Source of the DNA: Myxococcus terminator_A
GTDB taxonomy: Bacteria > Myxococcota > Myxococcia > Myxococcales > Myxococcaceae
Direction: 5' to 3'
Length of the DNA: 64,000 nt
NCBI GenBank assembly: GCA_049194865.1
Contig: JBLZWL010000129.1
Span: 62,001 to 126,000, forward strand
The position numbers were made by a program, and so were the translations under genes. The number at the start of each line of letters is the position of its first letter. Position 1 is the first letter of the stretch. Under the pieces are notes generated by a model. The model made no database searches, had not been told where the DNA came from, and saw nothing but the letters and a program-made list of their open reading frames with translations. Below, one piece after another: positions 15,594 through 24,757 of the stretch.

Positions 15594-17036
15594 ATGTTGA
15601 TTCGATGCAAGCGATGCAACCAGAAGGTGTTCGTCTTCACCTTCGAGGATAAGAACCTCTGCCGGAACTGCCTGCGGGCCATCACCGTCGCGAGAAACCT
15701 CGCGCCCGTTGACCCACTTAAACCACTTGAGCCCCGTAAGCCTCTTCCGTTCAAGTACAGCGACGCCAAGCGGGACCATCACCGCGGGAAGGTCGAGAAG
15801 TCCAAGCCCGGCGTCAATCGGGACTACAGCGGCATCTCCAAGAAGGCGGCGGGCACCAAGCGCTCCCACTCCGACATGGGGACGCATGGCACCCAGGAGC
15901 GCCCCAAGCGGGTGCGCGCGATGGATGAGGAGCCCTCGCCCACTGCGTTCGACGACACGCCCAGCATCGTCCGGCCGAACACCCTCCGACTGCAGTGCAT
16001 GACGCTGTTCATCCCGTTCGACGCGGGAAAAAATATCTATAAACAAAACGCCGGCAAGGGGACCTTCCAGGCGGACTTCATCCCCAGGCCGGACAACGTC
16101 TTCTCGCCGTTCACGCAGCCGACGGTGCAGACCCCCCTCAGTGCATTCAACACCAAGGTCTTTCCGGGACAGTCGCTGTTCGAGCCCAAGGCTCGGGCCA
16201 TGACGGACAAGGAAATCGGGGATCACTACAACGAGATTGTCGACAAGCACATCCGCGCGTGTACCGACTGGAAGCTCTGGGAAGCGGTGCACGCCAGGCG
16301 CGAATTCACCATGCACCTGCAACTGTCCGAGTTGTGCCCCGAGGTCATCTTCCTCTCGGAGCAGCTGAAAGATGCCCCCTTCCCGGACATGCTCCAGCCC
16401 TGTCCGCAGCTCAAGTACCGGAAGATTGGCAGCCTCAAGGCCCTATTGGGCGACAAGAATGTCGACCACAAGAATGAGATTGCCGCCTACGTCCTGAAGG
16501 ACGAGATGAGCGCGACGCAAGTCCTCTTCGACGCACGAGCCCTGATCCGCAAATCGGGCAAGACGAAGACCGAGAAGTGGCTGACCGTCCAGAAGATTGC
16601 CTTACCGAATGTCTATGTCGAGGTGGCGGGGGTCCATCTGGATGCGGACTACACAGGGCACACCTCCAAGGCCGCCAAGGAGAAAACCCTTCAGGAGGTG
16701 GGTCAGTTCGCGCGCGACCAGGGCATCGATGCGCTGCTGGGCGACCTGAACATGGACTCCTTCGAGCTAAGCGGAGGGTTCTTTCCGAACGACTACTCCT
16801 TTGCGAAGACGGACGGCCCGTCCGGGACGTTCAATCCGAAATACACCTTTTCCCATTCCAACTCGAACTCGCAGAACAACTACATGGGAGGGATGATCGT
16901 GAATCTGGAGCAGGTCGAGACAGAACCCATGCACTGGCTGGGACACGACACGATAGCCCTGTCGCGCACGCTGGATGGCGAGTTCTACTCAGACCATCCG
17001 GCCATCATGGCGAACTACGTCAAGTCCTTCACCTGA
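15594..17036 (+). CDS. Zinc-ribbon protein with C-terminal endonuclease/exonuclease/phosphatase (EEP)-like domain
   Basis: The 480-residue product begins MLIRCKRCNQKVFVFTFEDK, and Cys5, Cys8, Cys23 and Cys26 form a CxxC-x14-CxxC zinc ribbon. A basic, disordered linker (about 40-130) precedes a domain with all the EEP landmarks in order: Glu256 in EVIFLSEQ, His348 in VHLDADY, Asp384/Asn386 in LGDLNMDS, and Asp467/His468 in SDHPAIM. EEP enzymes cut nucleic acids or phosphoesters with Mg2+. There is no signal peptide, helicase or phosphatase partner. Base use is less GC-biased than in the neighbours, for example the AT-rich codons around 16025-16050, which suggests acquisition. It could be a DNA or RNA nuclease, a toxin-like effector or a phosphatase. 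EEP membership is inferred from motifs. Confidence 0.6.
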   Translation: MLIRCKRCNQKVFVFTFEDKNLCRNCLRAITVARNLAPVDPLKPLEPRKPLPFKYSDAKRDHHRGKVEKSKPGVNRDYSGISKKAAGTKRSHSDMGTHGTQERPKRVRAMDEEPSPTAFDDTPSIVRPNTLRLQCMTLFIPFDAGKNIYKQNAGKGTFQADFIPRPDNVFSPFTQPTVQTPLSAFNTKVFPGQSLFEPKARAMTDKEIGDHYNEIVDKHIRACTDWKLWEAVHARREFTMHLQLSELCPEVIFLSEQLKDAPFPDMLQPCPQLKYRKIGSLKALLGDKNVDHKNEIAAYVLKDEMSATQVLFDARALIRKSGKTKTEKWLTVQKIALPNVYVEVAGVHLDADYTGHTSKAAKEKTLQEVGQFARDQGIDALLGDLNMDSFELSGGFFPNDYSFAKTDGPSGTFNPKYTFSHSNSNSQNNYMGGMIVNLEQVETEPMHWLGHDTIALSRTLDGEFYSDHPAIMANYVKSFT

Positions 17037-17056
17037 CGTGGCGCGCGGGGGGCGTG

Positions 17057-19348
17057 TCAGAGATTGAAGCCCACGTTGCCCACGGAGATGCTGGGTCCGA
17101 AGATGAAGGACCAGCGGCTGGACGGGACGACGGAGCCGTCGGAGCGGCGGGTGATGTCGTCGCGGAACTCGCGCGCCACCCACGCCTGCGCTCCCACCGC
17201 TGCTCCCGGCCCAATGGGCACGCGCAAGCTGAGCCCCAGCACCACCGCCAACGTCGGCGGGAACTCGATGTCGCCGGACTGGGGAATCAACCCCATCCCC
17301 ATCAATCCCATCTCGATGCCCAACAGCCGCTCCTGCCCCTCGTTGTTCAGGAGCGCCAGGCGCGACACCACGCCGAAGTTCAGGATGAGCTGCCCGCTGG
17401 GCTCCGTCGCCCGGTAGAGGCCCGCCGGAATCGTCGCCGTCGTGTACAGCCGGAAACGCCCACCACTCACGATGGCCGTCCACTGCGCCGACGGCAGCCC
17501 CGAGCGGTCCGACGTGCTCAGCGCATAACGCGACTCGTCCGCCACCAACGACACCTGCACGAGTATCCGGTCGAACTGCGACAGCTGGCCCGGCACCGGA
17601 ATCGTCCGCGCTTCACCTTGAGGCCGCAGCAACATCCGCTGCTCCACCCGGCTCTCTCCCCGCGCCGCGCCGTCCGCCTTGGTGACGTCGATGCGCAGCA
17701 CGATTTCCTGTGTGCCCTGCTCGGGCTTCAGTCGCTCCCGGTGGATGATGACCCGACACGAGTTGCGCATCTCGTAGTGGATGCGGTGCGGACGGCTGGG
17801 CTCCAGCACCTGGTCCTTGCCCTCCTTGTCCGCGCACACGAACTCCACCACGCTCTCGATGCGGATGGGGACGCTCGCCTCACGCACCGAGCGCTGCACC
17901 CGCTCGTTGACGATGAACAGGTCCGTCGTCGCCAGCTCCCCCGGCAGCGTGGACACCTGATAGCCGAAGCGCAGCGACACGAAGCCGCCCGCGGTGGGCT
18001 CGCCCTGCACATACGTCGTCCCGTCGCGCGAGATGATGCTGTACGCCCCGGCCACCGGGCGCGGAACGAAGCGTCCCTGCTCCCCGCTGGAGGCCACAAT
18101 CAGCTCCGCCGGTCGGTTGATGGGGATGAAGTCGATGGCCCCCTGGTCCGGCAGCTCCAGTGACGCGCGCGGCACCGGCAACGGCTGCGTCTTCGTCGTG
18201 TCCGACGCCACCACGGAGCCCTCCACCCGCGAGGTCTGCGCGATGACCGTCACCTGCTGCTCGGACGTGCCCCCCGTGCGCAGCAGCACATAGACGCCGT
18301 CCTGCGCCTTCACCACGCGCTCCACGCGCGCCCGCTGGTCGTTCATCGACCACAGGAGCTTGCGCGGGTCGTGCTGACACGAGGTGTCCAGCCGCACCAC
18401 CATCGCCGCGTTCTCCGCGTCGCGCAGCACCGTGCCCTCCACGGCCGTGAGCGGACACGCCAGCACCGGCAACGTCTCCAGCAGCACCTGCTCCAGCACC
18501 TCGCCTCGCGCGAAGTAGATGCGCGGCGCCAGCCGCAGCCGCAGCGTCACGCTCACGTCCACCCCGGGCACGTTGCGCAGCGACACCGTGCCCTCGTTCA
18601 CCTCGCAGCGCACCGGCCCGCAGTCCACCGACGCCAGCGCCTCCGAGTGGCTCAGCGCCACCGAGCCCGGCCCCCGCGACACATCCACGCCCCCCGACTG
18701 GATGAGCGGCTGCGTCAGCACCACCCGGCCCGGGCGCAGGCGGAAGGTCTCCGGGGCCACCAGGTTGCCCGCGGCGTCGTACGTCGTGACGTCCGGCCCA
18801 TGGCGTCCGTGGGGCGGCGTCCAGTAGAGCGCCGCGTCCGTGGGCAGCCCGCGCGCCACGGGCACCGTGCAGCTCGCCGGCCCTCGCTCCGTGGAGGGCG
18901 CAAGACACCTGTCTTGTCCTTCGATGAGCTGGGGCTGGGACTCGCCCCGGGGCGTTCCGCTCCAGGCGATGCCCACGTGGTCCAGCCCCGTGCCGCGCAG
19001 CTCCACCCGGCCCTCGTCCGGGAAGAAGTTCGTGCCCGCCGCGTCCACCCGGGGAAAGGCGCCGGTGGCGATGACGGTGACGCGCTCCTCGGTCGTCTCG
19101 CACTGCGCCGTGGAGGCGGCGACCTTCAGCTCCTGGATGCGCGCGTCGTCCTGCTCCACCCGCTGCGGAGGCCGCAGGGTGCGGCCGTCCGTCGCCAGCG
19201 TCCAGCCCGCGCGCAGCGGCCCGCAGACGACACCCTTCGAGACGACCGGCACGCCAGCGCCGCCCTCGGGCACCTGGACGACGGGCGCGGCGGCGGCCAG
19301 GCCACCCACCAGCAGCCATGTGAAGCAGAGCGCGCGGACGGATTCCAT
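17057..19348 (-). CDS. Large exported envelope protein with C-terminal beta-barrel-like region
   Basis: The protein has 763 residues and starts MESVRALCFTWLLVGGLAAA, a signal peptide. The N-terminal two thirds contain Ig-like or beta-sandwich-looking stretches (ATGAFPRVDAAGTNFFPDEG, RVELRGTGLDHVGIAWSG) and paired cysteines. The last 150 residues resemble outer-membrane strands (TLAVVLGLSLRVPIGPGAAV, VGAQAWVAREFRD, WSFIFGPSISVGNVGFNL). The protein ends in an alternating hydrophobic strand, as porin-like proteins do. I recognise no named family. It probably sits in the periplasm or outer membrane and might be an adhesin or assembly factor. The gene faces the EEP-like gene, 20 bp between stops. 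Confidence 0.65.
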   Translation of the reverse strand: MESVRALCFTWLLVGGLAAAAPVVQVPEGGAGVPVVSKGVVCGPLRAGWTLATDGRTLRPPQRVEQDDARIQELKVAASTAQCETTEERVTVIATGAFPRVDAAGTNFFPDEGRVELRGTGLDHVGIAWSGTPRGESQPQLIEGQDRCLAPSTERGPASCTVPVARGLPTDAALYWTPPHGRHGPDVTTYDAAGNLVAPETFRLRPGRVVLTQPLIQSGGVDVSRGPGSVALSHSEALASVDCGPVRCEVNEGTVSLRNVPGVDVSVTLRLRLAPRIYFARGEVLEQVLLETLPVLACPLTAVEGTVLRDAENAAMVVRLDTSCQHDPRKLLWSMNDQRARVERVVKAQDGVYVLLRTGGTSEQQVTVIAQTSRVEGSVVASDTTKTQPLPVPRASLELPDQGAIDFIPINRPAELIVASSGEQGRFVPRPVAGAYSIISRDGTTYVQGEPTAGGFVSLRFGYQVSTLPGELATTDLFIVNERVQRSVREASVPIRIESVVEFVCADKEGKDQVLEPSRPHRIHYEMRNSCRVIIHRERLKPEQGTQEIVLRIDVTKADGAARGESRVEQRMLLRPQGEARTIPVPGQLSQFDRILVQVSLVADESRYALSTSDRSGLPSAQWTAIVSGGRFRLYTTATIPAGLYRATEPSGQLILNFGVVSRLALLNNEGQERLLGIEMGLMGMGLIPQSGDIEFPPTLAVVLGLSLRVPIGPGAAVGAQAWVAREFRDDITRRSDGSVVPSSRWSFIFGPSISVGNVGFNL

Positions 19349-19486
19349 CCCCCCGTTAAACAGCGAGGAAGGGCACCAGCGTCAAGCGCCGTGTGCCCCT
19401 CCTTGCCCATGTTGACACGCGACGTGCGGTCCCCCGAGCACGCAGGGTCCGCGAGCGGCAGGTCCGCGAAGAACCTGGCGTGGGGC

Positions 19487-20476
19487 TCAGCGCTTGCGCG
19501 TCAGCAGCACGACGGCGCCGAGAATCGCGGCCATGGCGACCCACGACAGGGGGCTCATCGACTCGCCCGCGAACACGACGCCCAGCAGCACCGCCACCAC
19601 CGGATTGACGTACGCGTAGCTGGTGGCCACGGAGGGACTCGTGTGGCGCATCAGGTAGCCATACGCGGTGTAGCCCACCAGCGAGCCGAAGGTGACCAGG
19701 TACGCGAAGGCCGCGAGCGCGCGCGCATCTGGCATGGCCGTCAGGTGCTCGCCGCGCAGGAGCCCGAAGGCCAGCATCAGCGCGCCCCCGCACAGCATCT
19801 GCGCCGCGGGCGCCATCATCCCCTGGGGCATGGACATGCGGCGCCCGAGCACGGAGCCCAACGCCCAGCTCATCGGCGACACCAGCAGGGCCAGCGTGGC
19901 CCACCAGCTTCCGCCCAGCTCGCCCCCGAGATTGAGCAGGACGATGCCGCCAAACCCCACCGCGAGCCCCCAACGCTCCAGCTTCCCGGGCCACTGCCCG
20001 AACAGTCCACCGAACAGCGCCGACCACATGGGCAGGCTGCCCACCACCAGCGCCGCCACACCGGAAGGCACCCACTGCTGCGCGAAGACGAGTCCCCCGT
20101 TGCCCACGCCCAGGAGCAGCAGTCCCACCACCGCGCTCGAGCCCCACTGCCGCGCGCCAGGCACCGGCGCGCCCTTGAGCCACATCGCCCCGAACAGCAG
20201 CGCTCCCGCCAGCAGGAAGCGCGTCCCCGAGGCCAGGAACGGCGGCATGCCACCCTGGAGTACCCAGCGGATGGCCAGATAGGTGGAGCCCCAAACGAGG
20301 TACAGCGTCACCAGGCACAGCAGGACGCGACCGCGCTGGGCTCCGGACTGGAGCGCGTCACCGACGACAGGGGAGAGGGCGGGAGTGGACGGCGTGGACA
20401 GGGACGAAGCGGCGGACGAGGCGGACACGGTGGCGCGGCTTGTAGCGTTCGACCTCCCCCCGGGCCATGTGCGCAT
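19487..20476 (-). CDS. EamA/DMT-family transporter
   Basis: The ATG at 20476 gives 329 residues. A polar Ser/Ala/Thr-rich N-terminus of about 40 residues precedes ten predicted membrane helices in two EamA halves. The first half opens with LCLVTLYLVWGSTYLAIRWV, the hallmark of the DMT/EamA family. The second covers LALLVSPMSWALGSVLGRRM to AILGAVVLLTRKR, including TSYAYVNPVVAVLLGVVFAG. Members export metabolites or amino acids across the inner membrane; the substrate cannot be read from sequence. It diverges from hrcA with about 240 bp between starts. Confidence 0.88.
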   Translation of the reverse strand: MRTWPGGRSNATSRATVSASSAASSLSTPSTPALSPVVGDALQSGAQRGRVLLCLVTLYLVWGSTYLAIRWVLQGGMPPFLASGTRFLLAGALLFGAMWLKGAPVPGARQWGSSAVVGLLLLGVGNGGLVFAQQWVPSGVAALVVGSLPMWSALFGGLFGQWPGKLERWGLAVGFGGIVLLNLGGELGGSWWATLALLVSPMSWALGSVLGRRMSMPQGMMAPAAQMLCGGALMLAFGLLRGEHLTAMPDARALAAFAYLVTFGSLVGYTAYGYLMRHTSPSVATSYAYVNPVVAVLLGVVFAGESMSPLSWVAMAAILGAVVLLTRKR

Positions 20477-20714
20477 TGCCGTACCCCACAGTCGGTGGAG
20501 CCGCCGGGCGGTACAGTGCGAGCGCACGTCAGGTGGGGTGCAGGTGTGCCTGCTCGGCTCCCTGCCAGGGATGAGCCAGGGCGGGGACCACCCTTCGTCC
20601 GCCTGTCTCCTTCGGACGTGGATTGAACCCCCGGACGCGCTTTCTTACACTTGGGGCTCGTGGAGCGCTCGCGGCGCGGTGGCTGGCCGCATGCTCCAGA
20701 GTGAGAGCTCCTGG

Positions 20715-21749
20715 ATGTCGTCTGAAGAGCTGGGTGAACGCGAGAAGGAAGTCCTCCGGGCGGTGGTGCAGGAGTACATCTCCACGGGCGGGCCGGTGGG
20801 GAGTCAGCAGCTCGCTCGCCGCCCCGGGTTCGAGGTCTCCTCGGCCACGATGCGCAACGTGTTGGCGGACCTGGAGGAGCTGGGGTTTTTGGAGAAGCCT
20901 CACACCTCGGCCGGCCGGGTACCCACCGACGCGGGCTACCGCTTCTACGTGGACACGCTCGTCAAGCTGAAGGACCCCACGCCCAGGGACCGTGAGCTCA
21001 TCCACGCGGGCCTCTTCCATGACGCGAACCTGGAGGAGGTGCTGGGCGACGCCAGTCGACTCCTCCACTCGCTGACGCGGCACGCGGGCGTCGTCGTCAC
21101 GCCCCGGCCCGAGTCGGCGGTGTTCCGTCGCATCGAGTTCCTCCGCCTGCGCGAGGACCGGGTGCTCGCCATCCTGGTGGGGCAGAGCGGGCAGGTGCAC
21201 AACAAGGCCATCACCGTCGACTTCCCCATCACCTCGGATGAGCTGATGCGGGCGAGCAACTACCTGTCGGAGCTCTTGCACGAGGTTCCGCTGGAGGAGG
21301 CGCGTGAGCGCATCCGCTCGGAGATGGACCAGGAGCAGGCGCTCTACAACGCGATGACGGCGAAGGCGCTCAAGCTGGGCGCGGCGGCCACGGACCTGCC
21401 GACGACGGAGCGCGTGCTCATCCAGGGGACGAACTCCTTTTTGGAGCAGCCGGAGTTCGCGGACGTGGAGCGCATGCGCGCGCTCTTCAAGACGCTGGAC
21501 GAGAAGCACCGCCTGTTGTCGCTGCTGGACCAGGTGCAGCGCGCCAACGAGATGCAGATCTTCATCGGCGCGGAGAGCGACTTCTCCGCCGCTGGCGACG
21601 TGTCCGTCATCGCGAGCCCCTACGGAAATCAGGAGCAGGTGCTGGGCACGGTGGGCGTCATCGGCCCCACGCGGATGGACTACCGCCGCGTGATTCCGCT
21701 GGTGAACTTCACCGCGCAGGTGCTCTCGCGCGTGCTGGAGAAGGTGTAG
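20715..21749 (+). CDS. hrcA: Heat-inducible transcription repressor HrcA
   Basis: The 344-residue product starts MSSEELGEREKEVLRAVVQE; an in-frame ATG at 20691 is the alternative. The N-terminal winged helix (GGPVGSQQLARRPGFEVSSA, TMRNVLADLEELGFLEKPHT, SAGRVPTDAGYRFYVD) and the C-terminal VGVIGPTRMDYRRVIPLVNF are diagnostic. HrcA represses class I heat-shock genes by binding CIRCE (TTAGCACTC-N9-GAGTGCTAA) and is kept active by GroEL. I searched the upstream region by eye and saw no CIRCE, so autoregulation is not evident. Unlike many bacteria, no grpE or dnaK follows. Identification is very confident. Confidence 0.96.
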   Translation: MSSEELGEREKEVLRAVVQEYISTGGPVGSQQLARRPGFEVSSATMRNVLADLEELGFLEKPHTSAGRVPTDAGYRFYVDTLVKLKDPTPRDRELIHAGLFHDANLEEVLGDASRLLHSLTRHAGVVVTPRPESAVFRRIEFLRLREDRVLAILVGQSGQVHNKAITVDFPITSDELMRASNYLSELLHEVPLEEARERIRSEMDQEQALYNAMTAKALKLGAAATDLPTTERVLIQGTNSFLEQPEFADVERMRALFKTLDEKHRLLSLLDQVQRANEMQIFIGAESDFSAAGDVSVIASPYGNQEQVLGTVGVIGPTRMDYRRVIPLVNFTAQVLSRVLEKV

Positions 21750-21835
21750 CGCGGCTCACTCCGCGCGGAGGGACAACCCCCGCGCGGATGTCGTCCCGCA
21801 TGATGGAGAAGGTGTAGCGCGGCTCACTCCGCGCG
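21736..21835. repeat. 32-bp direct duplication spanning two convergent gene ends
   Basis: A 32-bp sequence starting TGGAGAAGGTGTAGCGCGGC occurs at 21736-21767 and again, identically, at 21804-21835 (68-bp offset). The first copy contains the last codons and stop of hrcA. The second contains the stop of the convergent minus-strand gene. Each copy includes the hairpin GCGCGG-CTCACT-CCGCGC (21749-21766 and 21817-21834), which may act as a bidirectional terminator. Confidence 0.8.
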
Positions 21836-24703
21836 AGTGGCCTGCAACTCGCGCTCGCCGCTGTCGCGCCGCACCTGGAGCCGCACCGGTGTGCCGGGCG
21901 CGCCTCGGGTGCGTGCCTCCGCTTCCGTCCTGTCGCGCACCACCAGGCCATCCACCGCGAGCAGCCGGTCGCCCACCACCACGCCCGCGCGCGCGGCGGG
22001 CCCGTCCGGCGTCAGCCACGCCACGGCCACTTGTCCGCGCTCCTCGCTGAAGCCCGCGCCCACCGTGCCCGGCGACGCGCGGCGCGGGGACACCGTCACG
22101 TCACCCAGGTCCGAGGCCTCCGCCTCCGTCACCTTCACGGAGTGCGTCTCCACGCGTCCTTCGGGCGGCAGCAGGCGCACCGTGTGCGGACCGGGCCTGA
22201 CGTCGTCCAGGCGGAAGCGGCCGTCGGCGGCAGTGACGGTGTCGGGCTTCGCGGACACGGCGCGATCCAGGAACACCGCCACGCCCGCCGCGGGACCACC
22301 ACTCCTGCTCCACACCGCGCGCCCGATGATGGAGGCCGCGCCCCCCGTCGTGAGCGGCACCTCCACGTTCGCGCCGCCGCCCGGCTCCAGCGCCACCCGC
22401 GCCGAGCCCGTGCGTCCGTCATGCGTCTGCACGTGCACCTTCACCACCTGCCCGGGTGCGTCCCTCAGCTCGAAGGTGTCCCCGCTGAAGCGCCGCGTGG
22501 ACGGAGCCAGCGGCTCCCACGGCAACTCCTCGCCGTTGTCCTCCGTCAGCCGCAACGTGAAGCCCTCGGGCGCCGCGCCACCTCGCGCCACCACCTTGCC
22601 GCGCAAATGGGCCGCGGGCTGAAGGCGCGGGTCCACCAGGCCCTGGCCCTCGCGCACCGAGGGCACTCGCACGACGCGCCCTCCGTTGTGGGCCACCAGT
22701 TCCTCCAGCGGCGGCGCGCCCGAGGGACGCGTGGGGATGGCGAACGTGCCGTCCTCGTCCGCTCGCACGCGCATGGTGAAGGGCATGTTCCCTCCCTGCA
22801 CCGCCGCCACCACGGCGAAGGGACTGGGCGTGCCGGAGGGCTCGCGCACCGTGCCGGAGATGCCGCGCTCCTCCACGAGCACCAGGTCCTGCTGCACCGC
22901 GCTCCCCGCGTGCACCGTCACGCTCGGGTCGTCGTCCTGGAAGTAGATGAAGCGCGCGCGAGGCAGCACCGCGGTGAGCTGGTACACGCCCGCTGGCAGC
23001 TCGAGCTGATACGTGCCCGCCGCGTCCGTCTCCGCCCACGCCAGGTCGGAGGCGCCGCCGGAAGCGCCGCGTGGCACCGCGCGCACCACCGCGGGCTCGG
23101 ACAGGGGCTCGCCCGAGGCCTGCGTCACCCGGCCCTGCACCATGCCGGACTCCGCCAGCGTCAGGTCCACGCGCACGCGCGCGCCGGCTTTCAACGTCTC
23201 CACGCGGCTCGTCCAGCCCCGCGAGCCCTCTCTCCGCGCGCGCACCGCCGCCGGGCCGGGCACCAGCCCGCTCAGCATGTACGCGCCTTGCGTGTCCGTG
23301 CGCGTGGTGCTCACGGCGCCTCCGCCCGTACGCGGCTGGGCGCGCACCTCCGCGCCCGCCACCGGCTGCCCCTGGGGATTGAGCACGACGCCCTCGACCT
23401 CGGCCGTGGCCGGCTCCAGCTTCACATCGAGTGTCGCGTGCGCCCCCTCGGTCACCACCACGCCGTCATGCGTGGCGCTCGCGAAGCCCCGTGCCCGCAC
23501 CGCCACGTCGTACTCACCGGGAGGCAGGTCCAGTCGATAGACCCCCTCGCCTCCGGACGTGGTGCGGCCCAGCTCTCCGTCGGCGCCCGAGGGACTGACG
23601 ACCACCACCGCGTCGCGCACCGGCGCGCCATCGCCCGTCGACACCACCTGCCCGGTCAGCCCGCTCGCCGCGCCCAGCCTCACGGTGAGGCCTCGCAGCG
23701 TCTGGCCCGGGGCCACGAACAGCGTGCCGGGCACGCGGCCCAGGGTGTCGCCGTGTCGCGCGGACACCACCCAGTTGCCTCCACCCACCTCGAGCGCGAA
23801 GCCTCCGCCCTCGCTGGTGGAGGTGCTCACGGGCTCCCGTCCACCCGACGCCGTCACCTGAGCGCTGGTGACGGGCTGCCCCTTCGCGTCCACGACGAAG
23901 CCCTCCAGCGTGCCCGCGCCCCACAGTCCCACCACCAGCTCTCCCTGCTGGGGCACATGGAGGAAGCGCAGCGTGCGGCGGCTGTAACCCGGCGCCTCGG
24001 CCGTGAGGCCATAGCGGCCCGGCGCCAGCCCGGAGAACTGGAACTGGCCGCGCCCGTCGCTCGTCGCCGTCACGGCCTCCTCGGCCATCGTCGCGGGCTC
24101 CGCCCAGGCGATGGCGGCTCCGGGATACGGATGGAGCGTCACCTCCGCCAGCGGCACCGGCTCGCCGCCTTTCTCCTCCACCGTGCGACCCTGGAGCGTC
24201 ACCCCCGCGCTCAGCGTCAGCTCGACGGACGTCTCCGACTCGCCCGAGGGACGCGTGGCCTCGCGGCGCGCGGGCGCATGGCCCTGCGCGCGCGCGGACA
24301 GCAGGTAGTCACCGGGCCGGGTCGGCAGTCGCAGCGTGCCGTCCTCGGCCGTGGTGCCCTCACCCGCGAGCCGCCAGGAAGACGGCGCGGTATCGGCGCG
24401 GTCCGTCGCCTCCTTGCGCCAGGCCCGCACCGTCGCGCCCGGCACTGGACCCGAGGAGCCCACCACTCGCACCACGAAGGCGCCTTCCTCGTCGGCCGCG
24501 GGCTCGTCGCGAGCCGTCGTGGCCGACACGGACTCGGCGCGGGCGGCCAGGCCTCCGACGTCGGCGGTGGGGCTCGCGTGGAGCCCCGAAGGTGTCGGAT
24601 GGGAGGGCGTGCCGGGCCTCGGCACGCGGAACCAGAGCAGCAGCACCGCGCCAATGGCGAGCAGGGCGGCGAAGAAGAGGGGACGTTGGGACCGCAGGCG
24701 CAT
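21824..24703 (-). CDS. Membrane-anchored protein with multiple carboxypeptidase-regulatory-like repeats and a C-terminal PDZ domain
   Basis: The 959-residue product has an N-terminal anchor (RPLFFAALLAIGAVLLLWFR, residues about 7-26). About eight to nine transthyretin-like/CarboxypepD_reg repeats follow, each with a G-x-V...P-x-A-x-V core and a turn such as TDTQGAYMLSGLVPG. The last 85 residues form a PDZ domain (QVAVAWLTPDGPAARAGVVV, GDRLLAVDGL). Nothing catalytic is visible. Such proteins usually sit in the periplasm or on the surface and bind protein or peptidoglycan ligands; the PDZ may recognise C-termini. Its 3' end lies in the second copy of the 32-bp duplication shared with hrcA. Domain calls are confident, the role is not. 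Confidence 0.85.
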   Translation of the reverse strand: MRLRSQRPLFFAALLAIGAVLLLWFRVPRPGTPSHPTPSGLHASPTADVGGLAARAESVSATTARDEPAADEEGAFVVRVVGSSGPVPGATVRAWRKEATDRADTAPSSWRLAGEGTTAEDGTLRLPTRPGDYLLSARAQGHAPARREATRPSGESETSVELTLSAGVTLQGRTVEEKGGEPVPLAEVTLHPYPGAAIAWAEPATMAEEAVTATSDGRGQFQFSGLAPGRYGLTAEAPGYSRRTLRFLHVPQQGELVVGLWGAGTLEGFVVDAKGQPVTSAQVTASGGREPVSTSTSEGGGFALEVGGGNWVVSARHGDTLGRVPGTLFVAPGQTLRGLTVRLGAASGLTGQVVSTGDGAPVRDAVVVVSPSGADGELGRTTSGGEGVYRLDLPPGEYDVAVRARGFASATHDGVVVTEGAHATLDVKLEPATAEVEGVVLNPQGQPVAGAEVRAQPRTGGGAVSTTRTDTQGAYMLSGLVPGPAAVRARREGSRGWTSRVETLKAGARVRVDLTLAESGMVQGRVTQASGEPLSEPAVVRAVPRGASGGASDLAWAETDAAGTYQLELPAGVYQLTAVLPRARFIYFQDDDPSVTVHAGSAVQQDLVLVEERGISGTVREPSGTPSPFAVVAAVQGGNMPFTMRVRADEDGTFAIPTRPSGAPPLEELVAHNGGRVVRVPSVREGQGLVDPRLQPAAHLRGKVVARGGAAPEGFTLRLTEDNGEELPWEPLAPSTRRFSGDTFELRDAPGQVVKVHVQTHDGRTGSARVALEPGGGANVEVPLTTGGAASIIGRAVWSRSGGPAAGVAVFLDRAVSAKPDTVTAADGRFRLDDVRPGPHTVRLLPPEGRVETHSVKVTEAEASDLGDVTVSPRRASPGTVGAGFSEERGQVAVAWLTPDGPAARAGVVVGDRLLAVDGLVVRDRTEAEARTRGAPGTPVRLQVRRDSGERELQATRAE

Positions 24704-24757
24704 GTGGGCTCGTCCTCGGAAGGACGCCAGCGTAGGCCAGCCTGGGTCATTTCGGAA

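Noticed and set aside
18371..20626. Plus-strand open frame of 751 codons
   Set aside because: Lies opposite the large envelope protein and the EamA transporter; composition is that of a high-GC shadow.
20477..20714. CIRCE element upstream of hrcA
   Set aside because: No TTAGCACTC-N9-GAGTGCTAA or near match was found by eye on either strand.
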